Shown: positions 6,016-13,890, numbered from the stretch's first letter. The stretch is 15,239 nt of DNA from Alphaproteobacteria bacterium UBA6038 (GCA_002429315.1 DIZC01000058.1:1-15239); one strand, 5' to 3'. Program-made: numbers and translations. Notes: a model not told the origin generated them from the sequence alone.

Positions 6016-6570
6016 TCAGACCTGGATGATCTGGTGGCCCCGTGGGAGCACAAATTCCCGCACCCCATGCACGATCCCATACTCCGCGGCCTGTTTGGGG
6101 TTGATGTGAACGTCCCGCGTGCGCCGCTCGGTCAGGAGGCGATCGGGGATTCCGGCCCGCTCGCGCAGGATGTTTTCCGTGCGCGCGTCGTCCGCCAGGG
6201 CGGCGTCTAGCGCGCTCTGCAGCCGCTCCGCGCTCATCCCTTCCTGCGATGGAATGACGGTCGGGTGGATCATGAACATCGAATGCGACGAGCAGTAGCG
6301 CTCCTTGGCGGCGACGAACACCGCCACCGCGATGGACGAAACGCTGCCGACATTGTGCGCCACCACGTGTATAAGAGACAGGCGCATATGGTTGTAGAGA
6401 TAGATGCCGTCGGCGACGAAACCGCCCAGGGAACTGAAGCACAGGTGCACTTCATCGAAGCCGTTGTTCACCGCATTGTTCAGCGCGGCGGCGATGCGGG
6501 TAACCCCGGCGGAATCGATGCCGCCGGTGAATCCCAGATAGGAGACCTTCACTCCCGCAAGGTCGGGCAT
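6016..6570 (-). CDS. ClpP-like serine peptidase (ClpP/crotonase superfamily)
   Basis: 184 residues resembling the ClpP proteolytic subunit but divergent. The catalytic elements are present: oxyanion-hole SSLGG (46-50), nucleophile S79 in GSVSSIA, H102 in MFMIHP, and D153 in TRDVHINPKQAAEYGIVHG, in the same order and spacing as ClpP. The N-terminus lacks the usual ClpP propeptide and axial-loop motif. No Clp ATPase gene is nearby, so it is probably not the housekeeping ClpP; it may form a ring that degrades peptides unaided or use an unlinked ATPase (inference). Residues 64-68 (LSLIH) are encoded by 15 bases identical to the Tn5 mosaic end and use codons uncommon here, so this segment should be doubted. 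The gene follows the DUF3606 gene by 20 bases; its own Shine-Dalgarno is poor, which suggests coupling. Confidence 0.8.
   Translation of the reverse strand: MPDLAGVKVSYLGFTGGIDSAGVTRIAAALNNAVNNGFDEVHLCFSSLGGFVADGIYLYNHMRLSLIHVVAHNVGSVSSIAVAVFVAAKERYCSSHSMFMIHPTVIPSQEGMSAERLQSALDAALADDARTENILRERAGIPDRLLTERRTRDVHINPKQAAEYGIVHGVREFVLPRGHQIIQV
6367..6381. other. 15-base exact match to the Tn5/Nextera mosaic end
   Basis: GTGTATAAGAGACAG on the plus strand equals the last 15 bases of the 19-bp Tn5 mosaic end used in tagmentation libraries, and one of the four remaining bases also matches. It lies inside the ClpP-like gene, keeps the frame, and has no transposon around it. It may be residual adapter sequence in the assembly rather than biology. 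Confidence 0.6.
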
Positions 6571-6590
6571 GGGACGGAACCGGCTCCGCG

Positions 6591-6773
6591 TTATTTCTTG
6601 CGCGTGAGCGCCCGTGCGACCTTTTTCCGGCTGCTGCCGACCTTCTTGATCGCCTTGCGCACCGCCGCCGGGCTGCGCTTGGTTTTCTTCGCCTCGTAGG
6701 CGACTTCATATTTCTCGCCGCCGGCAACCCGGCTGCGGTCCTGCTTGCCGCGTTTGCGCTTGTTATCGGGCAT
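6591..6773 (-). CDS. DUF3606 family small basic protein
   Basis: 60 residues and strongly basic. The pattern near the N-terminus (KRGKQDRSRV, then EKYEVAYEAKK) followed by a helical AVRKAIKKVGSS segment is that of DUF3606, a family of short proteins of unknown function common in Proteobacteria. The very Lys/Arg-rich C-terminus (KKVARALTRKK) would suit nucleic-acid binding, but that is only a guess. GAGGTGA lies six to seven bases before the ATG, a good ribosome site. It is first in a minus-strand pair with the ClpP-like peptidase 20 bases downstream, and divergent from the YfgM-BamB-Der operon. Confidence 0.8.
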   Translation of the reverse strand: MPDNKRKRGKQDRSRVAGGEKYEVAYEAKKTKRSPAAVRKAIKKVGSSRKKVARALTRKK

Positions 6774-6879
6774 GGTGTCACCTCTTAAGCCTCAAGCGCG
6801 GGAAGATGCCGCGATTCGCCGCCCGGCGCGAGAAGCCGGCGCGAACGGGCCTGTCCACGGCGCCTCACGGCTCCGCGAG

Positions 6880-6908
6880 TTGCCAGCGGCAGGGCAACCG
6901 GGTAAATC
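6880..6908 (+). promoter_or_regulatory. Possible promoter of the yfgM-bamB-der operon
   Basis: TTGCCA (6880-6885), a 17-base spacer and TAAATC (6903-6908) give a strong -35 and a poor -10 about 75 bases before the GTG. The -35 lies within an inverted repeat, GTTGCC (6879-6884) / GGCAAC (6893-6898), which might bind a regulator. This is the only reasonable candidate that I find between the divergent genes. Confidence 0.3.
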
Positions 6909-6981
6909 CTGCCGCGCGGTCAAGGCCTTGGGCGTCGGCCTTCCGCTGCCCCTGCCACCCGCCGAAAGGAATCCATCCGCC

Positions 6982-7794
6982 GTGAGCGACATCTTCCGCG
7001 AGGTCGAGGAGGAAGTCCGGCGCGAGCGCCTCGAGCGCATCTGGAAGGAATACGGCGATTACATCATCGCCGCGGCCGCGCTGCTCATCCTTGCCGCCGC
7101 CGCCTACCGCCTCTGGACCTTCTACGAAGCCCGCGAGCGCGCCAACGCGTCCAACGAATATCTCGCGGCGGAGCAGCTTGTGGACAGCGGCCAGGCGAGC
7201 GCTGCCGCCAAGGTGTTCGCGCGCCTCGCCCAGAGCGCGCCTGGCGGCTATGACGAGCTCGCCAAGCTGCAAACGGCGAACACGCTCGCGGCGTCCGGCA
7301 ACAAACCGGCAGCGATGACGCTCTATCGCAGCCTCGCACAGGACAGCGACGAGATGCTGTCGGCCATCGCGCGTCTGCGCGCCGCCTGGCTGATGGTGGA
7401 GGATTCGCCGAAGTCGGATGTCGAAGCGATTGTGGGGCCGCTGACGGCACAGTCGAGTCCGTGGAGCGCGCCGGCGCGGGAGATCCTCGCCTATGCCGAT
7501 TATCGTCGCGGCGCGACGCAGCAGGCGCGGGCGGAATTCCAGGACCTCGGCAAGGACGCCAAGGCGCCGCCCGGCGTACGCGGCCGCAGCAAGGCGATGG
7601 CGACGTTCCTTGCCGCCGGCGGCGCACAGAATGTCGGCAATATTCCGTTCCCCGCCGCTCCGCGGCCGATGACGGGCGGCGTGCCGACAACTCCGCCCGG
7701 GCCTACGACGGGAGCACCCGCAGCACCCCCAACGACACCGCCGGCGAAGGCGCCGGCGCCGAAGACAACTTCCCAAGGTCAGAATCCGAAATGA
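6982..7794 (+). CDS. YfgM-like tetratricopeptide membrane protein
   Basis: 270 residues from the GTG at 6982, chosen because AAAGGA (6965-6970) precedes it and the protein then begins SDIFREVEEEVRRERLE, as in this family; the frame stays open upstream without a ribosome site. Residues about 24-42 form a single membrane helix (a cytoplasmic N-terminus with a periplasmic bulk is expected). The region 45-210 has degenerate TPR helices of the TPR_21/YfgM type (YLAAEQLVDSGQASAAAKVFARLA, LAASGNKPAAMTLYRSLA). The last 50 residues are Pro/Thr/Ala-rich and probably disordered. In E. coli YfgM works with PpiD and the Sec translocon in periplasmic chaperoning. The order YfgM-BamB-Der matches E. coli, which strengthens the call. 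The stop overlaps the bamB ATG (ATGA). Confidence 0.85.
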   Translation: MSDIFREVEEEVRRERLERIWKEYGDYIIAAAALLILAAAAYRLWTFYEARERANASNEYLAAEQLVDSGQASAAAKVFARLAQSAPGGYDELAKLQTANTLAASGNKPAAMTLYRSLAQDSDEMLSAIARLRAAWLMVEDSPKSDVEAIVGPLTAQSSPWSAPAREILAYADYRRGATQQARAEFQDLGKDAKAPPGVRGRSKAMATFLAAGGAQNVGNIPFPAAPRPMTGGVPTTPPGPTTGAPAAPPTTPPAKAPAPKTTSQGQNPK

Positions 7795-9197
7795 AAGCAT
7801 GTTTGCGTATCGCGTGTTGCGCGGCAGCGCTGGCGCTTGCCGGATGCGACGCCCTGGGCGCCGTGGGCGACCTGACCAACGGCTGGTTCAGCTCGGCGCA
7901 CAAGTCCAACATCAAAGGCGAGCGGATTTCCGTCATGGCGACGGACGAGTCGCTGAAGCCCGATCCACAGCTCGCCGCGACGAAGGTCGTGCTGCCGCGG
8001 CCGTACCGCAATTCGGCATGGCCGGAACCCGGCGGCTATCCGGCCAACGCGATGTACCATTTGGAAGCCAACGGTCCGCTGGCGATCTCCTGGCAACAGC
8101 AGGCCGGCAAGGGGTCCGACACCGACTCCCGCCTCACCGCGGCGCCGATCGTCGCCGACGGCCGCGTGTACGTGCTCGATGCGGAGGTCCACCTTTACGT
8201 ATTCGACGCCCGCAGCGGTGCGCCGCTGTGGGACAAAGCGCTGGCGCCGTACGCGGAAAACACCTTCGTCAACTCCGCCTCGTTCGGACTCCTCGGCAAG
8301 AACACGTCCATCGACCCGTCGAAAGGGTTCGGCGGCGGCGCCGCGTTCGATGCCGGCAAACTCTTCGTCACCACCGGCTTCGGCACCGTCTTTGCGCTGG
8401 ATGCGCGCAGCGGCAAACAGATCTGGAAGAACGATCTCGGCGTGCCCATCGTCAATGCGCCGGTGGCGAACGGCGGGCGGGTGTTCGTCTCCAGCCAGGA
8501 CAACCACTTCTACGCGCTGGCCGAAGTCGACGGCCGCAAGCTGTGGGACCACCAGGGCATCGCCGAAACCGCCGGCATCCTTGAAAGCACGAGTGCGGCC
8601 GTGGCGGGGGATTACGTCATCGCGCCCTACACGTCAGGCGAACTTTACGCGCTGGGGGTGGAGAACGGCCGTCCCGCCTGGAACGAGATGCTGACGCGTT
8701 CCGGCACCGAGACGGCGCTCTCCGAGCTCGACGACATCGCTGGCCGCCCCGTGGTCGACCGCGAGATGGTGTTCGCCATCAGCCATTCCGGCGTGATGGC
8801 GGCGATCAACATCAACACCGGCGAGCGGGTATGGTCGCGCGATGTGGGCGGCATCCAGACTCCGTGGGCGGCGGGCGATTTCGTCTACGTGCTCACCTTG
8901 CAGAACCAGTTGCTGTGCCTGCAGCGCAAGGACGGCAAGGTGAAATGGATTCACCAGCTGCCGCGCTGGGAAGACGAGGAGAACAAGGAGGACCCCATCG
9001 TGTGGACCGGTCCGGTGCTCGTTTCCGACCGGCTGATCGTGGTCTCGTCGAATGGACGGGCCTATTCGATTTCCCCCTACACCGGCGCGTTGACGGGCAA
9101 GACGGAAATCCCGGATGGCGCCTACATTCCGCCGGTGATCGCCAACGATACGCTCTACCTGCTCACCAACACCGCGCAGCTGGTGGCGCTGCGGTAA
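7791..9197 (+). CDS. bamB: Outer membrane assembly lipoprotein BamB (PQQ-like beta-propeller)
   Basis: 468 residues. BamB is a lipoprotein of the BAM complex that helps BamA insert beta-barrel proteins in the outer membrane. Residues 1-18 form a lipoprotein signal with lipobox LAGC and acylated C19. The first 80 mature residues include the GERISV and PDPQL stretch typical of alphaproteobacterial BamB. From about residue 100 there are repeated PQQ-propeller blades (VYVLDAEVHLYVFDARSGAPLW, VFALDARSGKQIW, FYALAEVDGRKLW, MAAININTGERVW, LLCLQRKDGKVKW). The ATG overlaps the YfgM stop, with only a weak AAGG 13 bases upstream, so translation is probably coupled. Residue +2 after the cysteine is Asp, an inner-membrane retention signal in E. 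coli, which is unexpected for BamB. Confidence 0.93.
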   Translation: MKACLRIACCAAALALAGCDALGAVGDLTNGWFSSAHKSNIKGERISVMATDESLKPDPQLAATKVVLPRPYRNSAWPEPGGYPANAMYHLEANGPLAISWQQQAGKGSDTDSRLTAAPIVADGRVYVLDAEVHLYVFDARSGAPLWDKALAPYAENTFVNSASFGLLGKNTSIDPSKGFGGGAAFDAGKLFVTTGFGTVFALDARSGKQIWKNDLGVPIVNAPVANGGRVFVSSQDNHFYALAEVDGRKLWDHQGIAETAGILESTSAAVAGDYVIAPYTSGELYALGVENGRPAWNEMLTRSGTETALSELDDIAGRPVVDREMVFAISHSGVMAAININTGERVWSRDVGGIQTPWAAGDFVYVLTLQNQLLCLQRKDGKVKWIHQLPRWEDEENKEDPIVWTGPVLVSDRLIVVSSNGRAYSISPYTGALTGKTEIPDGAYIPPVIANDTLYLLTNTAQLVALR

Positions 9198-9223
9198 TCC
9201 ACGACTAGCAAGCAGAGTACGAG

Positions 9224-9263
9224 ATTCGCCTTTCCATTCGCCACTCGCTATTCGCTATTCGCG
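9224..9263 (+). repeat. ATTCGC short repeats directly before der
   Basis: ATTCGC occurs at 9224, 9236, 9250 and 9257, with a variant ACTCGC at 9243. The last three form a heptamer tandem (CTCGCTA, TTCGCTA, TTCGCGA) that runs into the der ATG. The repeats fill the space where a Shine-Dalgarno would normally lie. Confidence 0.6.
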
Positions 9264-10607
9264 ATGGTGCTCAAAGTCGCAATTGTCGGACGGCCGAACG
9301 TCGGAAAGTCGACGCTGATCAACCGGCTTGCCGGCCGCAAGATCGCCATCGTGCACGACACGCCGGGCGTGACGCGCGACCGTATCGAAGCCGAGGCGCA
9401 ACTGGGGCCGCTCGATCTGCAGATCGTCGACACCGCGGGTTACCAGGACGCCAAGGGCGAGAGCCTGCCTGGCCAGATGGTGGCGCAGACGCGCGCCGCC
9501 ATTGCCGACGCCGATGTGTGCCTGCTGGTGATCGACGGCCGCGAGGGCGTGAACGCCGGCGATGAGATCATCGCGGCGGAGTTGCGCAAGAGCGGCAAGC
9601 CGGTTGTGCTGGTGGCAAACAAGATCGAAGGCCGCGCCGCGGCGGCCAACGTGAGCGAAGGATATTCGCTCGGCTTCGGCGAACCGATTGCGCTGTCGGC
9701 GGAGCATGGTCTCGGCCTGGCCGATTTGCTGGAGGCGCTCGCGCCCTATGCTGAAGAACCGCTCGAAGAGGTCGTACCGGAAGACGCGGCACTACGGCCG
9801 CTCAAGCTCGCCATTGTCGGCCGGCCCAACGTCGGCAAGTCGAGCCTCTTTAATGCGCTGATCGGCGAGGAACGCGCGCTCACCTCGCCGGAAGCGGGCA
9901 CCACGCGCGATGCCGTCATTTCGAAATGGCAGGTGGAGGGGCGCGATTTCCTGCTGCACGACACCGCGGGCCTGCGCAAGCGCGCGCGCGCGGTCGGCCA
10001 TGCGCTCGAGGAGCTTTCCATCCAGAGCGCGCTGGAAGCGATCAAATTCGCCGAATGCGTCGTCGTGCTGATCGACGCCACCGCGCCTTTCGAAAAGCAG
10101 GACCTTGCCATTGCCGATCTGGTGGCACGCGAGGGCCGCGCGGTGGTGTTCGCGATCAACAAATTCGATCTGGTCGAGAATCGCGCCGGCGCCATCTCGC
10201 GCTTTCGCGAACAGCGCGATGAACTTCTGCCCCAACTTACCGGCGCGCCGCTGATTGCCACGTCCGCCAAGACCGGCGAAGGAATCGAGCGGGTGCTGGA
10301 AGCCGTGCTCGCCGCCGACAAGGCGTGGAACACGCGCATCGGCACGGGCGAACTCAACCGGTTTCTGGAGCAAGCTCTGGCGCAACATCCCCCGCCCGCG
10401 GTGCATGGCCGCCGCATCCGCTTGCGCTATGTCACACAGCCGAAGGCGCGGCCGCCGACCTTCGCGCTGTTCGGCAATCAACTGAACGCGCTGCCGGACT
10501 CCTATATTCGCTATCTGCAGAATGCTTTGCGGGCGAGCTTCAGCCTCTACGGCACGCCGATCCGCTTCTCGCTGCGGACCTCGAAGAATCCGTACGCACA
10601 GAAATAG
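9264..10607 (+). CDS. der: Ribosome biogenesis GTPase Der (EngA)
   Basis: 447 residues. Der is an essential GTPase with two G domains in tandem and a C-terminal KH-like domain, and it acts in 50S subunit maturation. GD1 has GRPNVGKST (9-17), DTPGVTRD (32-39) and DTAG (56-59); its G4 reads NKIE (119-122) instead of NKxD, a change I recall from alphaproteobacterial Der. GD2 has GRPNVGKSS (186-194), DTAG (233-236) and a standard NKFD (299-302). The KH-like part begins near residue 345 and ends in the basic FSLRTSKNPYAQK. The start is preceded by ATTCGC repeats and no recognisable Shine-Dalgarno; a GTG at 9267 is no better. It lies 66 bases after bamB and is probably cotranscribed. Confidence 0.96.
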   Translation: MVLKVAIVGRPNVGKSTLINRLAGRKIAIVHDTPGVTRDRIEAEAQLGPLDLQIVDTAGYQDAKGESLPGQMVAQTRAAIADADVCLLVIDGREGVNAGDEIIAAELRKSGKPVVLVANKIEGRAAAANVSEGYSLGFGEPIALSAEHGLGLADLLEALAPYAEEPLEEVVPEDAALRPLKLAIVGRPNVGKSSLFNALIGEERALTSPEAGTTRDAVISKWQVEGRDFLLHDTAGLRKRARAVGHALEELSIQSALEAIKFAECVVVLIDATAPFEKQDLAIADLVAREGRAVVFAINKFDLVENRAGAISRFREQRDELLPQLTGAPLIATSAKTGEGIERVLEAVLAADKAWNTRIGTGELNRFLEQALAQHPPPAVHGRRIRLRYVTQPKARPPTFALFGNQLNALPDSYIRYLQNALRASFSLYGTPIRFSLRTSKNPYAQK

Positions 10608-10610
10608 GCG

Positions 10611-10631
10611 CCCTCCCCTCTCGGGAGGGTT
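10611..10631. terminator. Possible terminator between convergent der and SDR genes
   Basis: CCCTCCC (10611-10617) pairs perfectly with GGGAGGG (10623-10629) around CTCTC in the 29-base gap between convergent genes. The T-tract is only TT on the plus strand and absent on the minus strand, so efficiency is uncertain. Confidence 0.45.
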
Positions 10632-10636
10632 GAACG

Positions 10637-11347
10637 TTACTTCCGATAGCTGACCAGTTCGCCGTTGTTCTCGTATGACGGCGAGAGCATCTCCACGATC
10701 AGCGGCGCCACGACTTCCGGCGGCTCAAGGGTAAGCTGATCTTCCCCTGGCATCGCCTTGGCGCGCATCCTGGTGCGCAGCGGCCCTGGGTTGAGCAGGT
10801 TCACCTTGATGCCGGTGCTGGCACATTCCGCGGCATAGGTGAGCGCCAGCGCTTCCAGCGCCGCCTTGGCGATGGAATACGAGCCCCAATAGGGCCGGAA
10901 ATTGTGCGCCGCGCCCGACGAAAGGAACAGCACGCGCGCAGCGGCCGATTTGCGCAGCAGCGGATCGAGCGAGCGGATCAGCCGCCAGTTGGCGGTGACG
11001 TTCACGTCCACCGCTTCCTGCCACACTTTGGGATCGAGATGCGCCAGCGGCGTCAGCGCGCCGAGCACGCCGGCATTGCCGAGAAAGCCGTCGAGCCTGC
11101 CCCAGCGCTCGAAGATAGTGGCGCCCAGCCGGTCGATGCCGGCGACGTCCTTCAGGTCGAGCGGCACCAACGTAGCGCTCCCGCCGTTCTCGCGGATCTC
11201 ATCGTCAGCCTCTTCCAATCCCCCAACGGTGCGCGCGACCAGCACGACATGGGCACCCGCCTTCGCGAGCGCCACTGCCGCCGCGCGCCCGATCCCGCGC
11301 GACGCGCCGGTGACAAGCAGAATGCGTTCGTCTGTGGAACTGTTCAT
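10637..11347 (-). CDS. Short-chain dehydrogenase/reductase (SDR), NAD(P)-dependent
   Basis: 236 residues, a classical SDR Rossmann fold. TGASRGIG (13-20) is the cofactor-binding loop and R40 after the second strand hints at an NADP preference. NAG is at 91-93, and the catalytic tetrad corresponds to N116, S144, Y157 and K161 (YSIAK). LNPGPLRTRM (185-194) is the usual loop after strand six. It resembles the YciK-like SDRs found beside purF in alphaproteobacteria, with unknown substrate. AAGG about seven bases before the ATG is the ribosome site. Its start lies only 26 bases from the start of the divergent hydrolase gene, so its promoter must overlap that coding sequence. Confidence 0.9.
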   Translation of the reverse strand: MNSSTDERILLVTGASRGIGRAAAVALAKAGAHVVLVARTVGGLEEADDEIRENGGSATLVPLDLKDVAGIDRLGATIFERWGRLDGFLGNAGVLGALTPLAHLDPKVWQEAVDVNVTANWRLIRSLDPLLRKSAAARVLFLSSGAAHNFRPYWGSYSIAKAALEALALTYAAECASTGIKVNLLNPGPLRTRMRAKAMPGEDQLTLEPPEVVAPLIVEMLSPSYENNGELVSYRK

Positions 11348-11373
11348 GGCGCGACCTTATTGTCTGGCCGCCT

Positions 11374-12420
11374 ATGCGCAAGTCTGAAGAGATGCGCCGT
11401 TCCGCCTTCGGTCAATGGCTGACCAGCGTCGCCGCTTTCCTATGGATGAGCGGGGCCGTGAGCGCGCCACTCGGCGAAGACAGCCCACAACTGATCGTGA
11501 AACATCTGATGGATGTCGGCGGTGGCAGGCGCATGAACATTGTGTGCATGGGCCATGGTTCGCCGACGGTGGTGTTCGAATATGGACTCGGCGGCCACAT
11601 GCTGAACTGGCAGAAGGTGCAGGAGCCGATTTCGGCGCTCACCACCGCCTGCTTCTACGATCGCGCCGGCTACGGATTCAGCGATCCCTCGCCGCATTCG
11701 ATGACGGCGCAGAATGTCAGCGACGATCTCACCCGGTTGCTGGACAAAGCCGGCGTGCAGAAACCGATCGTGTTGGTCGGGCACTCGCTTGGTGGACTGT
11801 ACGCGACCTTGTACGCGGACCGCTTTCCCTCGCAGGTGGCGGGGCTCGTCCTGATCGATCCGGCGTTCGCCGGACAGGACCTGGATGAAACTCCGGAAGA
11901 ACAGGCGCGCGCACAAGCCATCTACGATCGCTCGCAAGACTGGATACGGAATTGCGCAATGCTGGCGCGAACGCATCAGCTCTCGCGCGACAAGCCGGCA
12001 GATTGCGTCCCGCCGATACCGGACCCCACGCCCGCGGAATCCGGCTACTTCGCGGAGCAGTTCTCCCAGCCGTTTCGCTGGGAGGCGATGCTGTCGGAAT
12101 CGCAGAATCTCCACGCACCCAATGCACTCAGCGAAGACGAACGGGAAGAGCAGCGGACGGCGCGCTCCTTCGGCGACATGCCGGTGATTGTGCTTACCGC
12201 CAGCACGATCCCTAGCGAACCCGGCGAAACGCCCGAGGAGCGCGCGAAGTCGGTGGCGCACTGGAAAGCGGGGCACGATCGCCTCGCCGCCCGCTCAGCC
12301 AAAGGCGAATCCATCGTGGTTGCGAATGCCACGCATATGATTCAGCTGGATCAGCCGGAAGTGGTGATCGACGCCATTCGAAAAGTGGTGATGCAAGTGC
12401 GAGGCGCGAAAGCGCCGTAA
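11374..12420 (+). CDS. Exported alpha/beta hydrolase
   Basis: 348 residues. Residues 7-31 form a signal peptide (MRRS, a hydrophobic core, then SGAVSA before PLG), so the enzyme should be periplasmic or secreted. The alpha/beta-hydrolase fold is clear: oxyanion segment EYGLGG (69-74), DRAGYGFSD (96-104), the nucleophile elbow GHSLGG with S138, and the catalytic histidine H321 in NATHMIQLDQP. The acid is probably E282 or E285 after strand seven, or D162; this is uncertain. A lid region of about 100 residues (166-265) contains C194 and C211, which may form a disulfide. Neither the ATG at 11374 nor the one at 11392 has a good Shine-Dalgarno; the later start gives a more ordinary signal peptide. 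Substrate unknown (an ester or lactone is plausible). Its stop codon abuts the purF stop with no gap. Confidence 0.85.
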   Translation: MRKSEEMRRSAFGQWLTSVAAFLWMSGAVSAPLGEDSPQLIVKHLMDVGGGRRMNIVCMGHGSPTVVFEYGLGGHMLNWQKVQEPISALTTACFYDRAGYGFSDPSPHSMTAQNVSDDLTRLLDKAGVQKPIVLVGHSLGGLYATLYADRFPSQVAGLVLIDPAFAGQDLDETPEEQARAQAIYDRSQDWIRNCAMLARTHQLSRDKPADCVPPIPDPTPAESGYFAEQFSQPFRWEAMLSESQNLHAPNALSEDEREEQRTARSFGDMPVIVLTASTIPSEPGETPEERAKSVAHWKAGHDRLAARSAKGESIVVANATHMIQLDQPEVVIDAIRKVVMQVRGAKAP

Positions 12421-13890
12421 CTAGGCCACTTCGGCCAGCAGCGAAAGCTGCGCGTTTTTGCGGCCGCCGCTCACGTCGGTGAGTTCGATGGGATAATCGC
12501 CGGAGAAGCAGGCATCGCAGAATTGCGGATGCGATCCGTCGCGCGCTGGCTCGCTCATCGCCCGGTACAAGCCATCCATCGAGATGAAAGCAAGACTGTC
12601 GGCATCGATGAACTGGCGCATCTCCTCGACGCCCATCCGGTGCGCTAGCAGATCCTGCCGGTTCGGCGTATCGACCCCGTAAAAGCACGAATGCGTGGTG
12701 GGCGGGCTGGCGATGCGGAAGTGCACTTCCGAGGCGCCACAGTCGCGCACCATCTGCACGATCTTCTTTGAGGTCGTGCCGCGCACGATGGAATCGTCCA
12801 CCAGCACCACCCGTTTGCCCTCGAGCTGGGCCCGGTTGGGATTGTGCTTCAGCCGCACCCCCAGATGGCGGATGCGGTCCGACGGCTCGATGAAGGTGCG
12901 GCCGACGTAGTGATTGCGGATGATGCCGAGCTCGAACGGCAGCTGCGCCGCATTGGCGAAACCGAGCGCGGCGGGCACGCCGGAATCCGGCACCGGGATC
13001 ACCATGTCGGCATCCACCGGCGACTCCCGCGCCAGTTCCGCGCCGATCCGCTTGCGCACCTCGTAGACGTTGCGGCCTTCGACGACGGAGTCCGGCCGCG
13101 CGAAGTAGATATATTCGAAAATGCAGAAGCGCTCGGGCTGCGGCGCGAACGGATGATAGCTTTCGATGCCGTCCTTGGTCGCCACGATCAGTTCGCCGGG
13201 CTCGATGTCGCGCACGAAGCTCGCGCCGATGATGTCGAGAGCGCAGGATTCGGAAGCGAGGATCGGCGCCCCGTCCAGTTCGCCCAGCACGAGCGGACGC
13301 ACGCCCCAGGGGTCGCGCACGCCGATCAATTTCTTCGACGTCAGCCCGACCAGCGAATAGGCGCCTTCCACCTGCTTCAGCGCGTCCACCAGCTTGTCGA
13401 CCACGGGATTGTAGCGGCTGCGCGCCACCAGATGGATGATGGTTTCGGTGTCGGAGGTGGACTGGAAGATCGCGCCTTCGTGCACCAGCTCCTCGCGCAG
13501 CGCCACCGCGTTCGTGAGGTTGCCGTTGTGCGCGAGTGCGATGCCGCCGCCCGCGAGATCGGCGAACATCGGCTGCACGTTGCGCACGGTCGTCCCGCCG
13601 GTGGTGGAGTAGCGAACATGGCCGAGCGCGTTGGCGCCCTTCAGCTTCTGCGCGTGGAGGCTGTTCTTACCGAAAATGTCGCCAACGAGGCCCAGATGCC
13701 GCTCGGCGATGAACTGCGTGCCGTCATAGGTGACGATGCCGGCGGATTCCTGTCCGCGGTGCTGCAGCGCGTGCAGGCCGAGTACCGCCAGCGCGCCGGC
13801 GTCCTCGTGGCCGAAAATACCGAACACGCCGCATTCGTCGTGCAGCGTATCGTCGTCAAATGACACTGTGCGCTCCGTGAGGCCGGTCAT
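12421..13890 (-). CDS. purF: Amidophosphoribosyltransferase
   Basis: 489 residues. PurF makes 5-phosphoribosylamine from PRPP and glutamine, the committed step of purine synthesis. The N-terminal Ntn glutaminase domain has the nucleophile C20 (DECGVFGIFG), so a 19-residue propeptide must be removed; HRGQESAG (44-51) and HNGNLTN (121-127) are also diagnostic. The PRPP-binding motif VVLVDDSIVRGTTS is at 361-374. C256, C402, C458 and C461 (CDAC) match the four ligands of the 4Fe-4S cluster of the Bacillus-type enzyme, so this is the iron-sulfur form and probably oxygen-sensitive. GGAAG lies about nine bases before the ATG, which overlaps the cvpA stop (ATGA). It is the last gene of the radA-cvpA-purF operon. 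Confidence 0.97.
   Translation of the reverse strand: MTGLTERTVSFDDDTLHDECGVFGIFGHEDAGALAVLGLHALQHRGQESAGIVTYDGTQFIAERHLGLVGDIFGKNSLHAQKLKGANALGHVRYSTTGGTTVRNVQPMFADLAGGGIALAHNGNLTNAVALREELVHEGAIFQSTSDTETIIHLVARSRYNPVVDKLVDALKQVEGAYSLVGLTSKKLIGVRDPWGVRPLVLGELDGAPILASESCALDIIGASFVRDIEPGELIVATKDGIESYHPFAPQPERFCIFEYIYFARPDSVVEGRNVYEVRKRIGAELARESPVDADMVIPVPDSGVPAALGFANAAQLPFELGIIRNHYVGRTFIEPSDRIRHLGVRLKHNPNRAQLEGKRVVLVDDSIVRGTTSKKIVQMVRDCGASEVHFRIASPPTTHSCFYGVDTPNRQDLLAHRMGVEEMRQFIDADSLAFISMDGLYRAMSEPARDGSHPQFCDACFSGDYPIELTDVSGGRKNAQLSLLAEVA

Noticed and set aside
5986..6210. A 74-codon plus-strand open frame
   Set aside because: It is antisense to the conserved C-terminal part of the ClpP-like gene and has no ribosome site.
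12844..13863. A 339-codon plus-strand open frame
   Set aside because: It is antisense to purF, whose catalytic and Fe-S residues are complete.
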